Positions 52,959 through 64,000 of a stretch of 64,000 bases of DNA are shown here, piece by piece. The notes under the pieces were generated by a model. The model was not told the origin of the DNA. It ran no database searches and saw only the letters and a program-made list of their open reading frames with translations. The stretch's first letter is position 1, and every line of letters starts with the position of its first letter. The DNA comes from Certhia americana (Eukaryota > Chordata > Aves > Passeriformes > Certhiidae), in the NCBI GenBank assembly GCA_018697195.1, contig CM031857.1, forward strand, positions 93,630,617-93,694,616, read 5' to 3'. The position numbers were made by a program, and so were the translations under genes.

Positions 52959-55210
52959 CCACCCATTTAAATCTTACTGAACTACAATCCTTAAGAACTA
53001 AGGATATGGGAATCACCAGGCCAATTAACACCCATCAGTCAAGTTTCCTGTTTTTCACAGAGTTCAGAGACATATTTCTGATTTCCAGAAAGTGCCAATG
53101 AACTGAAGATCAATGATGCAAATTCCTCTGTAATTTCAGGTTTTTGATTTCTTTTATTTCTCACAAATTATTGCTTCTCTACAAAAATATTATAAATATC
53201 AGGGTGTCCTTAAGCAAAACGAGAAGAATTCTTGAAAATTTCTTTTGTCTCTTTATTCTTTCTTTTTAAATTTATTTTTAAATACTAGGCACCAATAAAT
53301 AAATGGAACCAGAAAGAAATAGATTTCTGGAAGCCATAAATACTTTCAATTTCTAAACAGCTCTTAGAACACTGATTCTAAGAGCATCTCCCTTCTCAAA
53401 ACTTTTAATATCCACTATCTTCAGAACAATTCTCATAAAATTGGTATTTCCCTAAATGGTATTTTTGCAACACTTTCAATGTCTTCCACAACCTGCAATT
53501 TGTGATACATTGATAAAAAGAAGCTGAACAGAGGAGTGGATGATAAAGCTTTTCCTCCATATTGAAACTAGGACATTGCAAATCATTATTACTCCTTCCA
53601 ATTACCGATTTCAATGTTACACTTGAAGTACAGATAGATCACAACTTCAGAACAGTGTTTTTTTATAAAACCAGCTGAAATAGAAACCTTTAAAGATGAA
53701 CTCCTTTTTCACCTAGAAAATTTTATACTACTTGCTCAACTAAATTAAGGAGGCCTGTTGAAACAGCTTATTCAAAATTATACAAAAACACCTGCTAGAA
53801 GTGAAGCTTATCAATCTGTATTAATATAACGCTTAAAAAACTTGGCTGATCATGTTTTAAAAGACAAGTATATTTAAGCTAAGAATCAACTACCTGTCTG
53901 GCTAGTAACATTTGCCAAGCTAAAATACTAGAAAGCATTAAATTCTCTCTTTCATCTGATGAGATTTCAGGTAATTAAAGCATTATCAAAAAGTGTCTAT
54001 ATTTTAACAGCTGGAGAAAAATCTGTAAATTGGAAATTATACAAGACAGACAGACCTTTTTTTGAATTTTAAAAACTTTTAACATTCAAGTCCTATTCAC
54101 AGAACTGATTCTTTCAGGTAGGAAGAGGTTAAAATAAGCACATGATCTACTTGGAATGTAAATATTAAAGGGAAGACTTTTTAACCTTTCGGTTTCTTTC
54201 CAAATAATTTCTCAAACAACAAAAGCCAGACATGCAAACCCCATACCTAGCCTTCTGTACATTAGGTGATGCTTAAAATTCCCATCAAGTTTTGAGTAAT
54301 TCAGGACTCCTTCTAATTAAATATATGTTCAAAGTGAATCTTTTCTAATGGCTTTAATTATCATAAAGTTTTTAAACCCACTATGAAACAGCTTCCTTAA
54401 AATGAAACCTAACACAAATGGACGTTTGGGCCAAAAATTACATGTAATTCTCGTGTGTTAAATATCCACCTACCACAAACAAAATAGGATACAAAGTAAC
54501 CCAGATTCCCACAAAAAGAAGGAAAATCAACAAGATGCATTGCCATCTTACGCCAAGTATCATAAAGCCCCAAATTTCAGTCCACAAGATTTGTCCTGAT
54601 TGGTTAAAAAAAGTAATCAAAAAATGTTAAGACAGAAACATTTTCCAATACAATCCAAAGTGATGAATCCTGATCTGTCTTCAGATACTCTTTGATTTTG
54701 TGCCTGTGAATAGGTGTGAGTTGAGAATATACAGCTCCTATTTCTTGGGGTGGAATTAGTACTGCACTCAGTATTTTGAATTGGATGTCCCAGAAGCAGT
54801 CTAAGCCAAAAGGCTTCTAATTTACTATGAGGATGAATAACTTGCTGTTTACCTCTGGTAGTAAATAGAGAATCAAGTCCAGTAAATCATTAACACATCA
54901 TTTTCCATTCTGTTCAGTTAATGAGAAGTCTTTCTCAGTGATTTTTTTTTCCCTTCCCAAAAAGGTAAGTAGGAAAAAAGACCTGAGTAGGGACATCTCA
55001 TATTGAAAAAGCAAAAAACCAAACAAAAACCAAAAAGCTCTAAGTTTCATTCTTTAATCAAATTTTTACCCAAGAGGACAGTAAAGCTCTCTCCCATCAT
55101 TTATCAGTACTTCTATCTTCACTTTCCTGGTGACAGGAAGCATTTATGGAACTGTTTTGGCTGATTGCTTTACTCAAATACAGCATGAAGAAATTTAGCT
55201 GGTCTTCCAC

Positions 55211-55290
55211 CAAAAAAAATAACCAAACAAAAAAAAACCACTAAACCAAAAACCCTACGCAACAAAATCAAACAACCAAAGCTAAACAAA
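55211..55290 (+). repeat. A-rich/CAAA tract in intron 1
   Basis: CAAAAAAAATAACC-type units with runs of A and C, nearly no G. Similar short tracts occur at 48879-48908, 48987-49017 and 55008-55036. Confidence 0.85.
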
Positions 55291-58200
55291 TTGCCATGTC
55301 TCAGCAATAACAAGTTTCAGCAGACTGAAATCTTTTTCAGGTAACTTCAACTAAAAGAAACAGTCATCAAGGTTTTCAAAGTTTAAAACAGAACCTCTGT
55401 AGAAGATATACACAATGTTCAGGTACTTGAAATACTGTTCCAACATCTTTTGCTCTGTCAGTTGCTACAGTTGAACTTATGGTCATATATGTCGTCATCA
55501 AACAATTATATCCACAAAGCTTACAATTACATCCAAAGACAAAAGAAAACCTTAAAATAAAACTGGCCAGCCAAACAACTATGAAACATGGCTCAAAATT
55601 CATGTTTTCATCTCAGAAAAATAAATAAAAATAAAATTTTGACAACTAAGAAGCAAACACTAATGCAATAATCCATAAAGGATTTAGAGGCATTTAGTTA
55701 CAAAGAAGTTAATGCTACACAGAGTTTAATAAAAAAATCAAATCCCTGCAATAGCACAAATCAAAACTTTAACAGCAGGCCCCTCTGTACTAGGAAAGTC
55801 TAAATAGGGGTATTTAGTAGGTATCTGATTAGCAACCTTTCTTTTCAACCCAGAATTATGTGTCTCTACATACTTGTATGATTTTACATAATCATCTTTT
55901 AGTCTGTCCTGAAACTCAGCTTTTCTGAAACAGTTAGTTGCTGCATGTTAATGCAAAGAAAGTATGAGGCTTAATACCCTTGATAGTGTCCTTTTAAAAA
56001 GCAAACAAAAAAGTCTTGTGAAGTACAAAGGTTTATTATTGCTGACCCAATGTAATAAAAGCCACATTGTTTGTACTTGACCGATTTCCTCCTTCACCAG
56101 TGCTGGACAGAAGCCTTTGAGGGACTAGTACCTCTTATAATACATTCCTTTCAATTACATTTCACTTCCATCTTCACTGAAAGCAGTGCTAAATCAGATA
56201 CAAATCAAGAGGAGGTACTCCACACAGTGCACAAAAACTGTATTTTTAAGTAATTTTCAAAAATATTGTCTATTTATTACTTAATATGTACTACAATGAT
56301 TGTAAAGTATAAGACTGAAATTATGTTGAAGAGCTTCTGGTTGAAGATAGGTAAGACTTACACTTAAGACATAATTTAAATGCACTCAGGATATTTTAGT
56401 TTTCTCATGTGTTTCAGGAAATGGGTCAATAGGCAACTAATAGAAAACTGTTCCAGGATTACCTATTCACTATTTTCTGTGTTACCACACAATTAAAACC
56501 AGAAGACCCTAGTCCAGAAACACACTTGAGCACACACATACCAGTACAACTGAGAAAGCTGGAAAGGCCAAGTTGAAAACTTGATACACTAATATTCAGA
56601 AAGCAAAATGAAATCAAAGTTCAGTAGTGGCCAACAGCTACTTTTCCTTTTTATTTTTTCCTTTCAATCAAACTTTTCACTTTAATTTTTAAATTTAAAA
56701 TTGACCTAGAGCTAACTCTGGATACGGAAAAACAAAACAAACAAAACCTCCGGACATTCCCACTGAAGATGAAGCCTGACTATTGAGTAGTAGTTAAAGA
56801 CCTCAAAGCATCAGAAAGTTCACATTCTATCTTAAAACCTTAGGACTGGAATTTTTGAAAATGAGTAAAAATTCCACTTTCAAAGACTGATTCCCACAAA
56901 GCACCATGTAGCTCATACCATCTTCTTCATAGTTGGACATTAAAGGACACAGTAAATGTATGATTTGACAGAAATGTTATTATTCTTGGCCTGTTCCAAT
57001 TTATGGTGGAAACTTATAAAATATTACTTACAAAAACTTATAAAATAGAACTTATAAAAATTCTTTGTACAATATTAAAAAATGGAAGTAGCAAATCTGC
57101 AGGCTAACAGTATGCAAACTGTTATTGTACCCCAAACTCAAGGTGATAGACATGATTTATCCCATCTTTTAGGCAAAGGATCAACAGTCTCCCCAAACAC
57201 CCTGAGCCGAAATGTCTTCACTTTTCACACAGCTTACCTTTGGACGAGCCTGCAATTCAACAGAGGAGAAAAAGGCACTTCTGTATTCAATAGAGTGGTT
57301 TTACACATCCAGTTTATGAACACAGAATTACCTATTTCCCTCTGTTGACTCCACACATGCAGGTTTGATAGTTGTTTACAGTGCATAGGTCTACACTCAG
57401 ACAGAAGAGACCAATCTCAAATTTGTATTTGTAAGTGAATGACACTTATCATGACATAGAAACTACTGAAAGAGAATACACTAATCTGTGTAAGGAAGAA
57501 TATAAATCTGCGAGGTTTGAAAAAGAATTATTGGCAACTCACTAAGTGTTTTGCGCTCCGTGTCATGAAATCTATGCCAAATGACACCTATACTGCTTTA
57601 TAATCTGCAGCACTGTCACCTAACTTACTGATCTAATGTCACAAATGTGGCATTAACAATGTCAGTTCATTCATCTAGTGTTTTTTTCAAAATATTGATA
57701 CAGTTTAACATTGCACACAAGAAAGGATACAGTGTGTACAAATAATTACAGTTCAAACCACTTCTGATTTGCAAGCTTGAATTTCTCTCTACAGTTTGTA
57801 ATTTTACATATGTTATTCAAGTTCATACAGCACAATAGTCTTAGAACATATTTAAAACATTACTCTCCCACTTGAGCTATTAGGCTGACAGAGGAAAATA
57901 TATCTGATATAACTATGACCTTTTCTAAAAATTCTGTTTAGTTTGATCTTTGTTTTGAATGGATTGTAGTGAGTGCTAGAGATTTTATTATAATATGCAC
58001 AAATGACTCAGCATTGTAACCATAGCAAAAGGAATGCCTTTCCAAAAGGCTCAAATAATTCCTTTGTATCTACAAGTTACAAGTAGTTGCTGTGCCATTA
58101 CAATCCTGCATTCTATCTTCGGTAAATGAAATTTTACAAAACAAACTCAAACTACAAGCCCACAAGAATTTTGTCCTAAAACACTATCTCAGTCTGGCAC

Positions 58201-59756
58201 AAGCACTGCAAATATATTTATATTTGGTTAAAGGTTAATACACTGAGAATTCATGAGTGGAACAAAATATTCCTCAAAGGAAAGGCTTTATTTATATTCA
58301 GAAGGTAGTATCAACTGATATTCCTAAGAGACTAGAGAATAACAATGCCTTGGGTATCTAGAATTTACTTCATGTGTTCCATCACCTTTCCAAATTCTCA
58401 CAAAGTATACCTTACAAAAATTAGTGTAACTCTATATAAGATAAGATAAGGTGATGTAAATCACCATTGTTTGGCAGTAGAATGAATATCACCATATTCT
58501 CCACATAAAGAGCTATTGTCCAAAAAGGAGGAAGTAAGTCTAGAATATCCAAATAAAGTTATATTTCGTATGGAACTGGAACAAAAGCCCTAACACAAAT
58601 ATTAAGTTTCAAAATAACAGTCTCCAAATTCCATTCTCAAATATCAACTAAACATTTTGGAAAAAAATCTTGATAGTGCTGAAGAATTACATTACTAATG
58701 GACTTAAAGACTGAAAATATCACTTGTATTAATAACTAATATTACTGAAGACATGCCAATAGTAATTTAATATTTAAATACTGTATCAGAAAAGGACCAT
58801 GGGCTGAATTCAGGGTTGTATGTACCCATCACTGTTTTATCTCTACAATGCAGAAAAATAAGGCTAAACTTAAATTGTGTTCTAACTTCAGATAACTATG
58901 TAACTGAAACACAGAATGGATATGGTATTTTTTTTCTATTTTTACTATGAAGTTCCCTAAAAGGAAAGAAAAGCCACTCTACTAATCTCCCACAGTTTCA
59001 TCTTCTCCTGAGTTTTATGAACACACTTTCCTTTCCTTCCTGTATCAAAACTGGGATCCAATCTCTCTCTATTATTACACCTCTCAATATCATGCCTAAG
59101 GAAACCATCCAAATCAACAAATACGACTTTAAATAGAATGCTGTACATAATTGGCATTATTTAAATGGACCAGGATGAGAACATTTCAGAATTTGTGAAA
59201 AAATACACTGAAACAACCTAAAAGTAAATTCCTTTCATGAAACAATCCTGATTTTCCAAACAACTTTTAAGAAACTAACTCTACAAGAAAAGAGAAATCA
59301 AGTCAATGCTAAAGTAACTTTCACAGGCTATGGCATGTATTGTAACAATATTACTAATTTTGCAACAGTAGGGATAGAATTTTTGGCTGATAACCCGATG
59401 GCATTTCTGTGCTGGACATTGTTTCTGTACAATCTTTCCTTTTGTTTTTTTTTAAGCATAACATCATCTGAGATACAATCTTTTTTTTTAAAAAAAAATT
59501 GTATTAAACACAGTTTGCAAATTCCGTACATCTGAAGAGACAGGTGGAAAGATGCAATATGTCACAAACAGGCAAGGATAGTAGTGAACTCCCAACACAG
59601 TAAAATTTTTTCATTCGAAGGGAAGGCTGACATTCAAGATTATAGAATAAATGTCATTTGCAGTGACTAGCTGCCCTGAACAAATATATTTAAAGAGTAA
59701 ATACATGTGTCTAATAAAGAATTTATCAGATTTGAAATTATTAACAAGAAATGCAT

Positions 59757-60345
59757 GCTTGCAGCCCAGAAGGTCAACCACATCCTGCACTGCATCACAA
59801 GCAGTGTGGGTGAGCAGGTCAAGGGAGGAGATTCTGCCCCTCCACTCTGCTCTGGTAAGAACCCACTTGAGTACTATACCCAGGTCTGGGGTTCTCAGCA
59901 CAAGACACAGACCTGCTAGAACGGGTCCAAAGGAGGGACACAAAGGTCACTAGAGGGCTGGAACACCTCTCCTGTGAAAACAGGCTGACAGAGCTGGGTA
60001 GCTCAGCCTGGAGAAAGCAAGGATCAGAAGAGACTTTATTGATGCTTTCTGGCAGTTAAAGAGGGCTTTAAAAAAGCTAAAGAAAAGAGCTACTGTTTAC
60101 ATGTAGTGACATGACAAGGGGGAATGGCTTCAGACTGAAAGAAGGTAGGTTTAGGCCAGATGTTAGGTCGGATTACTCAGGCTGCCCTGAGAAGTTCTGG
60201 ACACCTCAGCCCTGGAAGTGTTTGAGGCCAGCTTGGATGGGGCTTTCAGCAACCTAGTGGAAGTGTCCCTGCCCACAGCAGAAAGGTTGGAACTAGATGT
60301 CTTTAAGGTCCCTTTCAACAATTTCAAGGCATTCTCTGATTTTAT
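59757..60345 (+). mobile_element. CR1 LINE, decayed, 3' end present
   Basis: It starts with GCTTGCAGCCCAGAAGG and continues through GTACTATACCCAGGTCTGGG, GGGTCCAAAGGAGG, an internally shortened middle, CCTGGAAGTGTTTGAGGCC, and ends with CCCTTTCAACAATTTCAAGG and ATTCTCTGATTTTATGA. These are landmarks of an older CR1 type than the copy in intron 3. The frame is broken several times. It lies antisense to PRKX in intron 1. Confidence 0.9.
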
Positions 60346-63300
60346 GACTACTCCAATCTAGAAAATAAAACCAAGTTCACTTTTTTCATAAGAATCAACA
60401 TTTTCTTTTACACTTTCTGTTATTTCACTCTGCTATCCTACGTGTCTTCATCATACATCAAATTTCTTATGTAAGTAATGCAGGTAACACACATGCACCC
60501 ATTTACCCAAGTTCAGGTTAATTTAGTTGTTTACTGCCATAGCTGCTGCTTCTACTCTCTACAATTCTCTCACCCCATACACCCTCAGAATTACCTGAAC
60601 CAAGTCAGATATAATTAAAAACAAGACCACAATCTGCAGTAAAGGAAGTAATGAATAGCAAATCCAACACCACTTTGATAGGATAGATTAAATTACAGCA
60701 AACTGAATTAATGAGGTATAGTTCACAAGCCAAGAGTACTTGTCGTGTCCTTTGTAGACTCTGTTCCTCCAAAATTGAAACATCATTGAGGGTCACTCAC
60801 TATTATAGCTGACACAGCACACAGCTCAACAGAAATGTATTTTAATTTGTTTTCAATTTAAAGAACAGTTCAGTATAATTTATAGTACAGAATTTACATT
60901 TAAAGGAATAGTACACAAGCTCAAAGCTGCTAAAATTAGAGGGCAGGGACAGATTTAAGATAAAAAATAAACACAAGACAAATCCATCTAGGCCTGCTCA
61001 TCAGCTCATATTTAAATCAGTTGTAACTGAAAGCTACTGATAATCTGATGGTTATTATATTATTAACCATTAACACTTCTTACAAAAGGTGAAGCATGTT
61101 AAGTTTTCAGTAGCAAAGCCAAAAGGCATACTTCTTCCCTGAACACAGATGAAATGGCCAAACAAGAAAAATGATCAGGCATATTAAGTATTTACTGTTA
61201 TTGAAGCTTGTTTCAGATGCTTGCAGATTTCCTAGGAACAAGTAACAGTCTCAGAAGACAGAACAGAGACTGACAACATTATTGTGTCATATACACGAGG
61301 TCCTCATACATCACTAATAGAAGACAAAACTAGTGTTGCACTATATAAAATACACCTCCTCACAAGGTACCAGAAGAAAGCTCTGCCAATGACTAATAAA
61401 ATTTCATACTTCTTGACATAAAAACTAAATGTTATTCTTTGTAGGACACACCAGTACACAAGCTAAGTATAATCAAATCAACGTTTAAAGAATCCCTAAG
61501 CACCTGTTTTCATAATAGTAAAAGGATTTGTCTGCTTATAAAACTATGTTATGGAAGCCTCTCCAAAGCAAAGTGATCAACCACACTATGGCTTTCCTCC
61601 TTCTCTTTGCTCCCCCTTCCCTCAAGTGGCCTTGTATTTCTAAATAGCTCTTTTTTTTCCTCTCCTATTATTATAATAATTGTTTAATTCTATATCAAGA
61701 TTCGTATTTCAGAGAAGGAGGCCAAGCAACAAAGTTGTGTTTGCTCTCATACAATGCAGCTCTTAACGTTTCCATCAAAAATGAAAGCCAATTGGACTAG
61801 CAATCTCAACTATCATGGGAGGACCTGGAGTTCTGAATCTCTGCACAGACTACCAATAGATTTTTTTCCCCCTTGTACAAATATTTTAAATGCCAAAACA
61901 TACAAAGATTAGAGAGAGGCTTATCAATATATTTTATTACAGGACATAAACTGGGCATATTTCATGCAGGAGTGCCCCACTTGAGCATATCAGAGAATCT
62001 ATTGAAAAAGTGCCATAGCTGACTTATTTCCACATGAATAGATAACATTGCACACACAGAATTACCAAGCAAAAAGTGCACATTTAGGCACACTTATCAA
62101 ATCAAGAACCAGTGACATCAGTTTCTTCACTTACAATCATATAGAATACCCAACTGTGCTCCTAGTTAAGCTTTCACTCAGTTCTACTAGTTTTGCTCTG
62201 AAAAGAAGCAATTATCCAAGAAATACAAACCACCTAAACAAAACAGAAGTGTCTCAAAACAGTATTAAGCCCTCTTATCCTTTCTTTTTCCAACACCATG
62301 TTTAATAGGAACTCCAACATTGTGTACCAAAGGTATAGCCTCACATATGCATTCATCTCCACTGCCTGCCAGCCTTCTCTTATTCTTTGTTTTGGTAAGT
62401 CCCCATTTCACCAAGAACCCTTTTTTTAAAAATGCAAAGAGCAACCACACAAAGTCAGTAATACTGTAAAAGAATATTTAACAGAGGTGTAAACCCTTGT
62501 TTCCAAACACTATGCCAAAGCATTTCTGTTACAATTCAAAGACAAATATATTGCAGGCTTTTATCACCCAGGTACACTCATGGGAAACTCTTAAGGCAAT
62601 GTGAAACAGGCAGACACTAAGCTATGAAATAGATAACTCTGAAACCAATCCCTGTCTTAGCTTTAAATTAGCTGGGTTTACCTGCAAACCTGCCAGGATG
62701 AAAAAAATAAAATAAAAAAAAAAAAAGATTGCCTGCTGAGACACTGGTTAATTAGTCACAAAACCAGTTGTCTTCCTCATTTATCATTTCACAATGCTGC
62801 CTCTCTACTTACAATTAGCGTGTATTGCAAGCTCTTCTCAACAGATCAATAATGCATTGGTAAGAAACATCAGTTGCAGACAGCACAAATCATGTTTCAT
62901 GGTCAAAAGTTTTGTTTTGTTTTTTTTTTTCTACAGAATTATGCCAAATCAAATGAACCAGGCTGTACTCTATCTAATGCACAACCAACAGTAGTCTAGG
63001 AGCACTGAAAAATTTAGGTCTGCCTAAGAACCAAGGCAGCAAAAAATGACCACTGTCACCAAAATAAATCTTTTACCTTCCAGCAAGTCAAGTGCTGCAA
63101 ATAGAGTTGAAATAAATCTAGAAACTCTTCACTTACTATAACAAAGAATATAATTTATTTTATTAGAATACTTAAAATGGATAGATGTCATAAACTTTAC
63201 AGCATCAGGATTGGATGTGCCCCATTTTGTATCTACTTTTCAACTGATGAATGTATAAAACTGAATGAACGTGTAAAACTGAAATTAAAAAAAAATATAT

Positions 63301-64000
63301 TTTAAAAAAATCTTCCCCCCACCCCCCACAAAGAAATACATCATCTTTTTGAAAATATTAACTGTTAGGGGTTTTTTTCAGCTTCTTTCCAATTCTCTTC
63401 TCAGTTATTTTTGTTTTTACACTTAATGGCTCTGTCTTGTAGGACACGCTCTTTCTCACAGCTTCTTCTCAGCTGGCATTTGTAGCAGAAAAAAACAAAG
63501 CAAAACAAAACAAGCCCAAGCCCAACTTTAGTCAAGAAAAATTTTCTATAAACAGATCCAAGGTACCACGGCTACTCGCTGTAAAAATACTAGAAGAGAC
63601 GTAGAAAAGCTTTCAAACAAAATAATTTGAATTAAGGTGCAATACTGGGAGAATTTTAGAATTTTGTTAAGAATTTATTATAGCCCAAATTTCATTCTTT
63701 CCAAATACATAAAATAGCAAACAATTTCTACAAATATGGGAATTGAACTGTGTCGGTTACTAAAAAAGGAGGAAGAAAAATGTTGCTGCTTCACCATAAA
63801 TTCTAAATTCACCACTTCTAAGTGTGACTCCTGGGTGGCTTAAATAAAGACATACCACCAAAGTTTTTTATAGGCCTTTGAAAGTCACAGAAGTCCAGGA
63901 GAATTTAATGGCCTCAGAACACAAGCTTAACATACTGGCATTCAACTTGAAAAATTTTCATAAAAGAGGGGACAAGAATTCCAGTTTAGAAACAGACTGA

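Larger units (their letters stand above)
47311..64000 (-). other. PRKX: PRKX intron 1 (continues past window)
   Basis: This is at least 16.7 kb of intron between exon 2 and an unseen exon 1. It has no CpG-rich stretch and no reading frame matching a PRKX N-terminus. It holds a CR1 copy near 59.8-60.3 kb, A-rich and CAAA-rich tracts, and a homeodomain-site-rich stretch near 51.3 kb. Otherwise I see nothing recognisable. Confidence 0.85.

Noticed and set aside
59611..59943. Frames of 70 to 110 codons on both strands near 59.8 kb
   Set aside because: They overlap a decayed CR1 copy, and none follows its original frame for long.
63313..63328. Two C runs that might form a G-quadruplex on the minus strand
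   Set aside because: Only two runs are present; four are needed.

Overview
The window looks like part of a bird chromosome. It is AT-rich, carries several CR1 non-LTR retrotransposon fragments with the 3' tail typical of avian CR1, has a single solo LTR-like block and no mammalian-type Alu or L1. Its only recognisable protein-coding gene is split into short exons separated by kilobase introns. The species cannot be named from sequence alone.

That gene is PRKX (cAMP-dependent-type serine/threonine kinase, AGC family), on the minus strand. Seven coding exons, read here as exons 2 to 8, lie at 47310-47142, 42968-42705, 36044-35925, 29375-29280, 25608-25551, 24216-24139 and 21304-21179 (stop codon 21179-21181). 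Every junction is GT-AG, the codon phases join without a break, and the joined frame gives 302 complete residues plus one codon split with exon 1. Exon 1, with the N-terminus, promoter and any CpG island, is not visible and should lie beyond position 64000. Everything from 47311 to 64000 is therefore intron 1. The 3' UTR probably runs from 21178 down to about 16975, where a good AATAAA sits on the minus strand (16995-17000).

Layout: 1-16970 is sequence downstream of PRKX with no recognisable gene (one small CR1 tail near 10.5 kb, a perfect 18-bp-arm palindrome near 12.2 kb, A-rich tracts). 16975-21178 is the inferred 3' UTR. 21179-47310 holds the coding exons and introns 7 to 2, with CR1 copies in introns 5 and 3 and a solo LTR-like block plus a long TA microsatellite in intron 4. 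47311-64000 is intron 1, with one more CR1 copy near 60 kb.

The three intronic CR1 copies and the LTR-like block all lie antisense to PRKX. Nothing in the window supports an undescribed multi-gene system. The items most worth a second look are structural: the palindromes, the antisense LTR with its own TATA-like and polyadenylation signals, the local tandem duplications and a possible enhancer in intron 1.
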